Shown in pieces: positions 27,013 to 35,036 of a stretch of DNA of 64,000 nt. The stretch's first letter is position 1. Each line of letters starts with the position of its first letter. The stretch is from Streptomyces sp. NBC_01237 (lineage in GTDB: Bacteria; Actinomycetota; Actinomycetes; Streptomycetales; Streptomycetaceae): NCBI RefSeq assembly GCF_035917275.1, contig NZ_CP108508.1, forward strand, positions 6,634,001-6,698,000, read 5' to 3'. A model generated the notes under the pieces. That model was not told the DNA's origin, did no database searches, and saw only the letters and a list, made by a program, of their open reading frames with translations. Both the position numbers and the translations under genes were made by a program.

Positions 27013-27056
27013 ACGACCCGCCGGCGGGACGGTAGCCCGTCGCCCGGACGCCGCGC

Positions 27057-27094
27057 GGAGAACCGGAACCGGAGAACCGGAACCGGAGAACCGG
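27057..27094 (+). repeat. 14-bp tandem repeat, 2.7 copies
   Basis: The unit GGAGAACCGGAACC occurs at 27057-27070 and 27071-27084, with a partial third copy at 27085-27094. It lies between the PucR gene stop (27012) and the aldehyde dehydrogenase start (27249). Function is unknown; a regulator array or slippage product are both possible. Confidence 0.85.
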
Positions 27095-27248
27095 CCTCCT
27101 CCTGCGACAATTCGGAGCACGGCCGCCCCCGTGTACTCCACCCCGGACAAACGCTTTGAGCGCCCCGCCGCCCTACCGTGGGACACCAGTGGGGAGCCTT
27201 CCGGGCGCCCGCGATCTCCGTCACGACCTCCGAAGGGCCGGAACCGCC

Positions 27249-28694
27249 ATGACTTCCACCCACGCCTTCTGGCTGGCCGGCCGCCGGGCCACCGGCGAGG
27301 ACAGCTTCGACGTCACCAACCCCTACGACGGCCGTCTCGTCGGCACGGTCAGCGTGCCGACCGACGCGCAGATCGAGGAGGCCGTCGCCGCCGCGCACGC
27401 CGTACGGGACGAGTTCGCCGCGACCCCGGCGCACGTCAGGGCCGCCGCCCTCGACCACGTCGTACGGCGTCTCGTGGAGCGCACCGAGGAGATCGCCCAG
27501 CTGATCTCGGCCGAGAACGGCAAGCCCATCAAGTGGGCCCGCGGCGAGGTCGGCCGGGCCGTCTCGGTGTTCCGCTTCGCCTCCGAGGAGGCCCGTCGCT
27601 TCAACGGCGGCGACGCCCAGCGGCTGGACACCGACGCCGGCGGCACCGGCCGCCTCGGGCTGACCCGGCGCTTCCCGCGCGGCGCCGTCCTCGGTATCGC
27701 GCCGTTCAACTTCCCGCTCAACCTGAGCGCCCACAAGGTCGCCCCGGCCATCGCCGTCGGCGCCCCGATCATCCTGAAGCCCGCCCCGGCGACCCCGATC
27801 TCCTCGCTGATCCTGGGCGAACTGCTGGCCGAGACCGACCTCCCGGCCGGTTCCTGGTCCGTGCTGACGGTGCCCAACGACCGCATGCCCGCCCTGGTGA
27901 AGGACGAGCGGCTGCCCGTGATCTCCTTCACCGGCTCGGGCCCGGTCGGCTACTCGATCATGGAGTCGGTGCCCCGCAAGCACTGCACCCTGGAGCTCGG
28001 CGGCAACGGCGCGGCGGTCGTGCTCGGTGACTACGCCTCCGACGCCGACCTGGACTGGGCCGCCACCCGGATCGCGACCTTCTCCAACTACCAGGGCGGT
28101 CAGTCCTGCATCTCGGTGCAGCGCGTCATCGCGGACGCCTCGGTCTACGACCGGCTCGTCCCGAAGATCGTCTCCGCCGTCGAGGCGCTGGTGACCGGCG
28201 ACCCCGCCGACGCGGCCACCGATGTCGGCCCGCTGGTCAGCGAGGACGCCGCCAAGCGCGTCGAGTCCTGGGTCGACGAGGCCGTCGGGGCCGGGGCGGC
28301 GCTGCTGACCGGCGGCAAGCGCGACGGGGCCACCTACGCCCCGACCGTGCTCACCGGCCTCCCGGCCGAGGTGAAGCTCTCCTGCGAGGAGGTCTTCGGC
28401 CCGGTCATGTCCGTTCAGAAGGTGGACGGAGAGGCCGAGGCCTTCGCCGCCGTCAACTCCTCCAAGTACGGCCTCCAGGCGGGCGTGTTCACGCACGATC
28501 TGCAGACCGCCTTCCGCGCCCACCGCGCCCTGGAGGTGGGCGGCGTGATCATCGGCGACGTCCCCTCGTACCGCGCGGACCAGATGCCGTACGGCGGAGC
28601 CAAGCAGTCCGGCGTCGGCCGCGAGGGCGTGCGGTACGCGATGGACGACTACACCTACGAGCGCGTCCTGGTCCTCACCGGCCTCGCGCTCTAG
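27249..28694 (+). CDS. Aldehyde dehydrogenase, substrate unassigned (possibly succinate-semialdehyde type by context)
   Basis: A 481-residue NAD(P)+-dependent aldehyde dehydrogenase of a different subfamily from the two aminobutyraldehyde-type enzymes. The cofactor motif is APFNFPLNLSAHKVAPAIA, the general-base glutamate is in TLELGGNG, the catalytic cysteine is in GGQSCISVQR, and EEVFGPVMSV is present. With gabT and a PucR regulator gene nearby, oxidation of succinate semialdehyde to succinate would complete GABA catabolism. The FNFPLN and GGQSC motifs also occur in less characterised ALDH groups, so the substrate is open. The ATG at 27249 starts the normal-length protein. Confidence 0.88.
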   Translation: MTSTHAFWLAGRRATGEDSFDVTNPYDGRLVGTVSVPTDAQIEEAVAAAHAVRDEFAATPAHVRAAALDHVVRRLVERTEEIAQLISAENGKPIKWARGEVGRAVSVFRFASEEARRFNGGDAQRLDTDAGGTGRLGLTRRFPRGAVLGIAPFNFPLNLSAHKVAPAIAVGAPIILKPAPATPISSLILGELLAETDLPAGSWSVLTVPNDRMPALVKDERLPVISFTGSGPVGYSIMESVPRKHCTLELGGNGAAVVLGDYASDADLDWAATRIATFSNYQGGQSCISVQRVIADASVYDRLVPKIVSAVEALVTGDPADAATDVGPLVSEDAAKRVESWVDEAVGAGAALLTGGKRDGATYAPTVLTGLPAEVKLSCEEVFGPVMSVQKVDGEAEAFAAVNSSKYGLQAGVFTHDLQTAFRAHRALEVGGVIIGDVPSYRADQMPYGGAKQSGVGREGVRYAMDDYTYERVLVLTGLAL

Positions 28695-28764
28695 ACGGGG
28701 CCGCAGGCCCTCAGGAACCACCCGCCCGCATTCCGCCCGGACAGCACGACGGCGGGCGGGGTGT

Positions 28765-28807
28765 GCGAACGGTCCGAGCCCACTGTGCGGGGGCTCGGAC
28801 CGTTCGC
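28765..28807. terminator. Long perfect hairpin between aldehyde dehydrogenase and acyl-CoA dehydrogenase genes
   Basis: A perfect 17-bp stem pairs GCGAACGGTCCGAGCCC (28765-28781) with its exact complement at 28791-28807 across a 9-base loop. It sits 70 bases after the stop at 28694 and should isolate the two transcription units. There is no T-tract. Confidence 0.8.
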
Positions 28808-28845
28808 GCTGCCCGCCGCAGGGGTGGTGCGTACCGCCGTGATCA

Positions 28846-28889
28846 GGTACATACGGACAAGAAGTACCCATCGAAATCGGTACGTACGG
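28846..28889 (+). promoter_or_regulatory. Paired direct repeats upstream of the acyl-CoA dehydrogenase gene
   Basis: GGTACATACGG (28846-28856) and GGTACGTACGG (28879-28889) match at ten of eleven positions and are 33 bases apart, about three helical turns. They lie 36 bases before the ATG at 28925 and are candidate operator half-sites. Confidence 0.4.
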
Positions 28890-28924
28890 TCCATCGGCCC
28901 CCCACGCGGCGAGGTGAGCTCCTC

Positions 28925-30871
28925 ATGTCCGCCCCACCCCACACGTCCCAGGCCCCCAAAGTCACCGAGCGTGAAGCGCGCCGGGTGGCCGAGGCGGCCC
29001 GCGAGCAGGACTGGCACCGGCCCAGCTTCGCCAAGGAACTCTTCCTGGGCCGCTTCCGGCTCGACCTGATCCACCCGCACCCCCTGCCGCCCCCGGACGA
29101 CGTCCGGCGCGGCGAGGAGTTCCTGGCCCGGCTGCGGACGTTCTGCGAGACGAGCGTCGACAGCGCCCTGATCGAGCGCGAGGCGAAGATCCCCGACGAG
29201 GTGGTCAACGGGCTCAAGGAGCTCGGCGCACTCGGCATGAAGATCGACACGAAGTACGGCGGGCTCGGCCTCACCCAGGTGTACTACAACAGGGCGCTCG
29301 CCCTCGTCGGCTCGGCCAACCCCTCGCTCGGCGCACTGCTCTCCGCCCATCAGTCGATCGGCGTACCGCAGCCGCTGAAGATCTTCGGCACCCAGGAGCA
29401 GAAGGACACCTTCCTGCCCCGGCTGGCCCGCACCGACATCTCGGCCTTCCTCCTCACCGAACCCGATGTCGGCTCCGACCCGGCCCGGCTCGCGACCTCC
29501 GCCGTGCCGGACGGGGACGACTACGTCCTGGACGGCGTGAAGCTGTGGACCACCAACGGGGTCGTCGCCGATCTGCTGGTCGTCATGGCCCGCGTTCCCG
29601 AGTCCGAGGGGCACCGGGGCGGCATCACCGCGTTCATCGTCGAGGCGGACGCCCCCGGCATCACCGTGGAGAACCGCAACGCCTTCATGGGGCTGCGCGG
29701 CATCGAGAACGGCGTGACCCGTTTCCACCGCGTCCGCGTCCCCGCCGCCAACCGGATCGGCCCCGAGGGCGCCGGTCTCAAGATCGCCCTCACCACGCTC
29801 AACACCGGGCGCCTCTCCCTGCCCGCGATGTGCGTCGGCGCCGGGAAGTGGTGTCTGAAGATCGCCCGCGAATGGTCGGCCGTGCGCGAACAGTGGGGCA
29901 GACCGGTCGCCCGGCACGAAGCGGTCGGCGCGAAGATCTCCTTCATCGCCGCCACCACCTTCGCGCTGGAGGCCGTCGTCGACCTCTCCTCCCAGATGGC
30001 CGACGAGGACCGCAACGACATCCGGATCGAAGCGGCCCTCGCCAAGCTGTACGGCTCCGAGATGGGCTGGCTGATCGCCGACGAACTCGTCCAGATCCGC
30101 GGCGGGCGCGGCTTCGAGACCGCCGACTCCCTCGCCGCCCGCGGCGAGCGCGCAGTCCCCGCCGAGCAACTGCTCCGCGACATGCGCATCAACCGGATCT
30201 TCGAGGGCTCCACCGAGATCATGCATCTGCTGATCGCCCGGGAGGCCGTCGACGCCCATCTGAAGGTCGCGGGCGACATCATCGACCCGGACAAGCCGTT
30301 GTCGGCCAAGGCGAAGGCGGGCGCGAACGCGGCCGGCTTCTACGCCCGCTGGCTTCCGGGGCTCGTCACCGGAGCGGGCCAACTCCCGCGTACCTACGGC
30401 GAATTCCACCCCGCGGGCCACCCCGACCTCGCCACCCATCTGCGCTTCGTCGAACGCTCCGCCCGCAAACTGGCCCGGTCCACGTTCTACGCGATGTCGC
30501 GCTGGCAGGGCCGCATGGAGACCAAGCAGGGCTTCCTCGGCCGGATCGTCGACATCGGCGCCGAACTCTTCGCGATGAGCGCCGCCTGCGTGCGCGCCGA
30601 ACTCCTGCGGAGCGGCGGTGAACACGGCCGCGAGGCCTACCAGCTCGCCGACGTCTTCTGCCACCAGTCCCGGATCCGGGTCGAGGAGCTGTTCACCCGC
30701 CTCTGGTCCAACACCGACGACCTCGACCGCCGGGTGGTCGACGGCGTGCTGGCCGGGAGGTACACCTGGCTGGAGGAGGGCATCGTCGACCCGAGCGGAG
30801 ACGGCCCCTGGATCGCCGACGCCACGCCGGGAGCGTCCACGAAGGAGAACCTCCACCGGCCGATCGGCTGA
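28925..30871 (+). CDS. Acyl-CoA dehydrogenase, long-form with C-terminal extension
   Basis: A 648-residue flavoprotein catalysing alpha,beta-dehydrogenation of an acyl-CoA. The N-terminal helical domain contains GGLGLTQ, the FAD/substrate domain has FLLTEPDVGSDPARLAT and LWTTNGV, and the C-terminal domain has GRGFETADSLAARGERAVP. The segment RIFEGSTEIMHL carries the glutamate that acts as catalytic base in medium-chain enzymes. About 180 extra residues follow the usual ~390-residue core, as in longer ACAD groups related to very-long-chain enzymes. The ATG at 28925 is preceded by GAGGTGAG. Chain-length specificity is unknown. Confidence 0.9.
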   Translation: MSAPPHTSQAPKVTEREARRVAEAAREQDWHRPSFAKELFLGRFRLDLIHPHPLPPPDDVRRGEEFLARLRTFCETSVDSALIEREAKIPDEVVNGLKELGALGMKIDTKYGGLGLTQVYYNRALALVGSANPSLGALLSAHQSIGVPQPLKIFGTQEQKDTFLPRLARTDISAFLLTEPDVGSDPARLATSAVPDGDDYVLDGVKLWTTNGVVADLLVVMARVPESEGHRGGITAFIVEADAPGITVENRNAFMGLRGIENGVTRFHRVRVPAANRIGPEGAGLKIALTTLNTGRLSLPAMCVGAGKWCLKIAREWSAVREQWGRPVARHEAVGAKISFIAATTFALEAVVDLSSQMADEDRNDIRIEAALAKLYGSEMGWLIADELVQIRGGRGFETADSLAARGERAVPAEQLLRDMRINRIFEGSTEIMHLLIAREAVDAHLKVAGDIIDPDKPLSAKAKAGANAAGFYARWLPGLVTGAGQLPRTYGEFHPAGHPDLATHLRFVERSARKLARSTFYAMSRWQGRMETKQGFLGRIVDIGAELFAMSAACVRAELLRSGGEHGREAYQLADVFCHQSRIRVEELFTRLWSNTDDLDRRVVDGVLAGRYTWLEEGIVDPSGDGPWIADATPGASTKENLHRPIG

Positions 30872-30893
30872 GGGCGGTCCGCCGAGCGAGGTA

Positions 30894-30932
30894 CGGGCGG
30901 GGCGCGTCCAGCGAGTGGACGCGCCCCGCCCG
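30894..30932. terminator. Strong hairpin after the acyl-CoA dehydrogenase gene
   Basis: A 17-bp perfect GC-rich stem (30894-30910 with 30916-30932) has a 5-base loop, GCGAG. It lies 22 bases after the stop at 30871 and 30 bases before the EPSP synthase start. No T-tract follows. Confidence 0.75.
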
Positions 30933-30962
30933 GCCGCCCGGCGCACGGCAGGATGGGGGACC

Positions 30963-32198
30963 GTGACCGTCATCCACATCCCCGGCTCCAAGTCCGTCAC
31001 CGCGCGCGCCCTGTTCCTGGCCGCCGCGGCGGACGGCACCACCACCCTCGTGCGCCCCCTGCGTTCGGACGACACCGAGGGCTTCACCGAAGGGCTGACC
31101 CGCCTCGGATACGCGGTCACCCGGGAGCCGGACCGCTGGCACGTCGAAGGCCGCCCGGCCGGACCCGCCGCCACCGACGCCGACGTCCACTGCCGCGACG
31201 GAGCCACCACCGCCCGCTTCCTGCCGACGCTCGTCTCCGCCGCCGCCGGGGGCACCTACCGCTTCGACGCCTCCGCGCAGATGCGCCGCCGGCCGCTCGC
31301 CCCGCTCACCGGGGCCCTGCGCACCCTCGGCGTGGACCTGCGGCACGACGAGGCCGAGGGCCACCACCCGCTGCGCATCCACGCCGGTGGCGTCAGGGGC
31401 GGCGAACTGACCCTGGACGCGGGGGAGTCCTCCCAGTACCTCACCGCCCTGCTGATGCTCGGCCCGCTCACCGCCGAGGGCCTGCGCATCGAGGTCACCG
31501 AGCTGGTCTCGGCGCCGTACATCGAGATCACCCTCGCGATGATGCGCGCCTTCGGGGCCGAGGCCGCCAGGGAGGGGAACACCTTCACCGTCCCGTCCGG
31601 CGGCTACCGGGCCACCACCTACGCCGTCGAACCCGACGCCTCCACCGCGAGCTACTTCTTCGCCGCGGCGGCCCTCTCGGGCCGTGAGGTCACCGTCCCC
31701 GGGCTCGGCACCGGAGCACTCCAGGGCGACCTGCGCTTCGTCGACGTCCTGCGCCGGATGGGCGCCGAGGTCCGCACCACGGCCGACGCCACGACCGTCC
31801 GCTCCGACGGCACCCTGCGCGGGCTCACCGTCAACATGCGCGACATCTCCGACACGATGCCGACCCTGGCCGCCATCGCACCCTTCGCCGACGCACCGGT
31901 GCGGATCGAGGACGTCGCCAACACCCGGGTCAAGGAGTGCGACCGGCTGGAGGCGTGCGCCGAGAACCTGCGCCGCATGGGCATCACCGTCCACACGGGA
32001 CACGACTGGATCGAGATCCACCCCGGCACCCCCCGCCCCACCGAGATAGCCACCCACGGAGACCACCGCATCGTCATGTCGTTCGCGGTCGCCGGACTGC
32101 GGACGCCGGGTCTGACGTTCGACGACCCCGGCTGCGTACGCAAGACGTTCCCGGAGTTCCACGAGACCTTCGCCGGGTTCGCCGCGGAGCGAAAATAA
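30963..32198 (+). CDS. aroA: 3-phosphoshikimate 1-carboxyvinyltransferase (EPSP synthase) homologue
   Basis: A 411-residue enzyme joining phosphoenolpyruvate to shikimate-3-phosphate in aromatic biosynthesis. Active-site elements are present: Lys10, Ser11 and Arg15 in PGSKSVTARAL; SSQ in GESSQYL; the catalytic aspartate in DISDTMPTLAAIAP; VKECDRL; GDHRIVMSFAV; and KTFPEF at the C-terminus. The PEP-site loop reads DGATTARF, with Ala81 at the position I align with E. coli Gly96. VKECDRL has Cys where E. coli has Thr. The GTG at 30963 starts immediately before the conserved IPGSKS block. It may be the main aroA or a second copy, since only part of the genome is visible. Confidence 0.88.
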   Translation: MTVIHIPGSKSVTARALFLAAAADGTTTLVRPLRSDDTEGFTEGLTRLGYAVTREPDRWHVEGRPAGPAATDADVHCRDGATTARFLPTLVSAAAGGTYRFDASAQMRRRPLAPLTGALRTLGVDLRHDEAEGHHPLRIHAGGVRGGELTLDAGESSQYLTALLMLGPLTAEGLRIEVTELVSAPYIEITLAMMRAFGAEAAREGNTFTVPSGGYRATTYAVEPDASTASYFFAAAALSGREVTVPGLGTGALQGDLRFVDVLRRMGAEVRTTADATTVRSDGTLRGLTVNMRDISDTMPTLAAIAPFADAPVRIEDVANTRVKECDRLEACAENLRRMGITVHTGHDWIEIHPGTPRPTEIATHGDHRIVMSFAVAGLRTPGLTFDDPGCVRKTFPEFHETFAGFAAERK

Positions 32199-32227
32199 CC
32201 GGGCCCGTCGGCCGCGGACAGCCCTTA

Positions 32228-32246
32228 CTGATCGTTTCAGAATGAG
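32228..32246 (+). repeat. Left terminal inverted repeat of the IS5-family element
   Basis: CTGATCGTTTCAGAATGAG is the exact reverse complement of 33096-33114. Similarity continues imperfectly for a few more bases inward. Confidence 0.92.
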
Positions 32247-32701
32247 GTCCGGAGTCGCCTCAAGCAGATGATGCTGCAGGCGAGTTGGAGTAGCCCGAGG
32301 TGGAGGTCGGCTCGTATCTCGTAACGGATGCGGAGTCTTTTGAACTGGTGGAGCCAGGCGAAGGTGCGCTCGACGACCCACCGGGTCTTGCCCAGTCCTG
32401 AGCCGTGCGGGGTGCCGCGGCGGGCGATCTTGGGTGTGATCCCACGTGCGCGGACGAGACGGCGGTATTTGTCGTAGTCGTACCCGCGGTCGGCGAACAG
32501 TCGCCGGGGTCGGTGGCGTGGCCGGCCGCGCAGTCCGCGAATGTGGGGTATGGCGTCCAGCAGGGGCATGAGCTGGGTGACGTCGTGGCGGTTCCCGCTG
32601 GTCAGAGAGACGGCGAGCGGAGTTCCGTGCCGGTCGACGATCAAGTGGTGCTTGCTGCCGGGCCGGGCCCGGTCGACCGGCGAAGGTCCGGTGTGAGTCC
32701 C
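32237..32701 (-). CDS. IS5-family transposase, orfB part (C-terminal)
   Basis: The C-terminal catalytic part of the transposase. In the frame entered by a -1 shift at 32701, translation reads GTHTGPSPVDRARPGSKHHL and then IVDRHGTPLAVSLTSGNRHD, the normal IS5 continuation. The second catalytic Asp is in LFADRGYDYDKY and the Glu is in RWVVERTFAWLHQFKRL. A free-standing start (TTG at 32644) would omit conserved sequence, so this is best regarded as the second half of a fusion protein of about 269 residues. The stop lies inside the left terminal repeat. Confidence 0.85.
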   Translation of the reverse strand, partial: GTHTGPSPVDRARPGSKHHLIVDRHGTPLAVSLTSGNRHDVTQLMPLLDAIPHIRGLRGRPRHRPRRLFADRGYDYDKYRRLVRARGITPKIARRGTPHGSGLGKTRWVVERTFAWLHQFKRLRIRYEIRADLHLGLLQLACSIICLRRLRTSF

Positions 32702-33045
32702 CCTTTGAGGGCCCTGACGTGCGAGCCGTCGATCGAGGCGTCGTCCATCTCCAGCAGGCCCTCTTTACGTAGTTCCGCCAGGAGAACCTCGTGCAGGCGG
32801 GGCCATACGCCGGCTTCGGTCCAGTCCCGCAGGCGCCGCCAGGCCGTCACCCCGCTGCAGCCCACCAGCTCCGCGGGAACGTCCCGCCAGCTCACACTCT
32901 TGCGCAGCACGTAAACGATGCCCCGCAGAGCAGCACGGTCATTGGCCGGCAGCCGCCCGGGATACCGGTGCCGCCGAGGCGGACGAACCGGAAGCAGCGG
33001 AGCTATGCGTTCCCACAGGTCATCAGGCACAAGGTCAGCAGACAC
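32641..33045 (-). CDS. IS5-family transposase, orfA part (N-terminal)
   Basis: The N-terminal part of the transposase. The DUF4096-like domain reads LVPDDLWERIAPLLPVRPPR ... RGIVYVLRKSVSWRDVP, and the first catalytic Asp is in ASIDGSHVRALKG. In the zero frame translation then leaves the conserved sequence and ends at 32641. The run AAAGGGGG (32706-32699, minus strand) is where a -1 slip restores the family sequence. GTG 33045 matches the usual N-terminus; ATG 33081 is an alternative. Confidence 0.85.
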   Translation of the reverse strand: MSADLVPDDLWERIAPLLPVRPPRRHRYPGRLPANDRAALRGIVYVLRKSVSWRDVPAELVGCSGVTAWRRLRDWTEAGVWPRLHEVLLAELRKEGLLEMDDASIDGSHVRALKGGLTPDLRRSTGPGPAASTT

Positions 33046-33095
33046 CCACCAGATCCTGCCGACCCAACGTCCAACTGCCAAGCCACTACACCGAT

Positions 33096-33114
33096 CTCAT
33101 TCTGAAACGATCAG
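33096..33114 (-). repeat. Right terminal inverted repeat of the IS5-family element
   Basis: This is the exact reverse complement of the left end at 32228-32246. It is followed by the TTA target duplicate at 33115-33117 and then, within about ten bases, by the start of the nucleotidyltransferase gene. Confidence 0.92.
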
Positions 33115-33128
33115 TTAGCCTCGTGTCC

Positions 33129-33623
33129 ATGATGTCCCGTGACGATCTGCTGTCCATCCTCGAACTGCTGCACCGTGCGGGCACGGAGGTGGTGCTCGCC
33201 GGAGGCTGGGGCGTCGATGCCCTGCTCGGCGAGCAGACCCGTGAGCACCGCGACGTCGACCTGCTGCACCACCGTGACCAGGAGCCCGCCGTCGTCGCCG
33301 TGCTGACGGCGGCCGGCTACACCGAGACGCTGGACTGGCGTCCCGCGCGCTTCGTCCTCAGCCACCCGTCGGGGCTGGAGATCGACCTGCATCCGTTGGA
33401 GTTCGCCCCCGACGGCTCCGCGCTCCAGTCCTCGCTCGACCCCGCCGAGCCCTACCACTACCCGGCCGAGTGCTTCGTCACCGGCACCATCGGGGGCACC
33501 GAGGTGCGCTGCATCTCGGCCGAGCAGCAGGCGCTGTTCCACCAGGGGTACGAACCGGCCGACCGCGACCGCCACGACATGGAACAGCTGCGGCTGAGGT
33601 TCGGCATCGAGACCCCCGTCTGA
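33129..33623 (+). CDS. Nucleotidyltransferase of the LinA/ANT(2'')-like superfamily
   Basis: A 164-residue protein with the short nucleotidyltransferase fold. LAGGWGVDALLG (~23-34) is the GG(W/S) loop, and REHRDVDLL holds the metal-binding Asp-Val-Asp (42-44). Similar small enzymes adenylate lincosamides or aminoglycosides, but many homologues have unknown substrates, so I do not call it a resistance gene. The start may be GTG 33123 or ATG 33129; the latter lies seven bases after TAGCCT (33116-33121), a -10-like hexamer that overlaps the IS target duplicate. The IS insertion has removed the original DNA upstream of that point. Confidence 0.8.
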   Translation: MMSRDDLLSILELLHRAGTEVVLAGGWGVDALLGEQTREHRDVDLLHHRDQEPAVVAVLTAAGYTETLDWRPARFVLSHPSGLEIDLHPLEFAPDGSALQSSLDPAEPYHYPAECFVTGTIGGTEVRCISAEQQALFHQGYEPADRDRHDMEQLRLRFGIETPV

Positions 33624-33782
33624 CCGCCGCCGCGGAGCCCGGCGGCCCGCTCCGGTCCCGCTGCGCCACCCGCGGCCGCGGAACGGAGCGGACGGCGGGC
33701 GCGCAGCGGAATCCCCGCGCCGCGCACAGCGGATCGGGACGCACTGTCCGACCACACAGGTGAAGCGGCAACAATGGGGGGC

Positions 33783-35036
33783 ATGAGCGACAGCCCTGCC
33801 CCCCTCGCCGACCCGCATCTCGTCTTCGACGCCGCTGAAGGACGCCGGGATCTCGTGATCCTCGGCTCCACCGGGTCCATCGGCACCCAGGCCATCGACC
33901 TGGTGCTGCGCAACCCCGACCGCTTCCGCGTCACCGCGCTCTCGGCCGCGGGCGGCCGGGTCGCCCTCCTTGCCGAGCAGGCGCGGAAACTGCGGGTGCG
34001 TACGGTGGCGGTCGCCGCCGAGGACGCGGTACCGGCCCTGCGCGAGGCCCTGCGGGAGCGGTACGGGGCCGACGAGCCCCTCCCCGAGATCCTGGCCGGA
34101 CCCGAGGCGGCCACCCGGCTCGCCGCGAGCGACTGCCACACCGTGCTGAACGGGATCACCGGCTCCATCGGGCTCGCCCCGACCCTCGCCGCCCTGGAGG
34201 CGGGCCGCACCCTCGCCCTCGCCAACAAGGAGTCGCTGATCGTCGGCGGCCCGCTGGTGAAGGCGCTCGCCGCCCCCGGCCAGATCATTCCGGTCGACTC
34301 CGAGCACGCCGCGCTCTTCCAGGCGCTGGCCGCCGGGACCCGCGCCGATGTCCGCAAGCTCGTCGTCACCGCGTCCGGCGGCCCCTTCCGGGGACGCACG
34401 CGGAGCGATCTGGCCGACGTCACCCGGGAACAGGCCCTCGCCCACCCGACCTGGGCCATGGGCCCGGTCATCACGATCAACTCCGCGACCCTGGTCAACA
34501 AGGGACTGGAGGTCATCGAGGCGCATCTCCTCTACGACATTCCGTTCGACCGGATCGAGGTCGTGGTCCACCCGCAGTCGTACGTCCATTCCATGGTGGA
34601 GTTCACCGACGGCTCCACGCTCGCCCAGGCCACCCCGCCGGACATGCGCGGCCCGATCGCCATCGGCCTCGGCTGGCCGCAGCGCATCCCGGACGCCGCA
34701 CCGGCCTTCGACTGGTCGAAGGCGGCCAGCTGGGAGTTCTACCCGCTGGACAACGAGGCTTTCCCGTCCGTCGGTCTCGCCAGGCACGTCGGTACGCTCG
34801 GCGGCACCGCGCCCGCGGTCTTCAACGCCGCGAACGAGGAGTGCGTGGACGCATTCCTCGCAGGACGGCTTCCCTTCAACGGAATCATGGATACCGTCAC
34901 CGCTGTGGTGTCCGAACACGGCACCCCTGCCCCGGGAACTTCGCTGACGGTCGCGGACGTCCTCGATGCGGAGACCTGGGCCCGTGCCCGGGCCCGGGAA
35001 CTCTCGGCGAAAGCGACAGCGGAGGCGCGCGCATGA
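33783..35036 (+). CDS. dxr: 1-deoxy-D-xylulose 5-phosphate reductoisomerase
   Basis: A 417-residue NADPH-dependent enzyme converting DXP to 2-C-methyl-D-erythritol 4-phosphate, the committed step of the MEP isoprenoid pathway. The NADPH-binding motif is [14 protein letters not shown]; metal and substrate motifs include [31 protein letters not shown] and [16 protein letters not shown]. Length is normal. ATG 33783 follows an AACAAT hexamer by seven bases, suggesting a leaderless transcript; an ATG at 33774 is the alternative. The stop overlaps the rseP start (ATGA), and ispG of the same pathway follows. Confidence 0.95.
   Translation: MSDSPAPLADPHLVFDAAEGRRDLVILGSTGSIGTQAIDLVLRNPDRFRVTALSAAGGRVALLAEQARKLRVRTVAVAAEDAVPALREALRERYGADEPLPEILAGPEAATRLAASDCHTVLNGITGSIGLAPTLAALEAGRTLALANKESLIVGGPLVKALAAPGQIIPVDSEHAALFQALAAGTRADVRKLVVTASGGPFRGRTRSDLADVTREQALAHPTWAMGPVITINSATLVNKGLEVIEAHLLYDIPFDRIEVVVHPQSYVHSMVEFTDGSTLAQATPPDMRGPIAIGLGWPQRIPDAAPAFDWSKAASWEFYPLDNEAFPSVGLARHVGTLGGTAPAVFNAANEECVDAFLAGRLPFNGIMDTVTAVVSEHGTPAPGTSLTVADVLDAETWARARARELSAKATAEARA

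Larger units (their letters stand above)
32228..33114 (-). mobile_element. Complete IS5-family insertion sequence, 887 bp
   Basis: The element is bounded by inverted repeats that are perfect over 19 bp inside the element, starting CTGATCGTTTCAG at 32228 and mirrored at 33114. TTA is directly repeated at both flanks (32225-32227 and 33115-33117) as the target-site duplication. It encodes a DDE transposase split into two frames on the minus strand, joined by a probable -1 frameshift. Length, TTA duplication and orfA/orfB layout fit two-frame subgroups of IS5 such as IS427. Intact ends and catalytic residues suggest a recent, possibly active copy. Confidence 0.92.

Noticed and set aside
32200..33130. 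The IS region as a broken (pseudogene) transposase
   Set aside because: The two frames join through a plausible -1 slip that restores the family sequence and all DDE residues, so programmed frameshifting is more likely than mutation.
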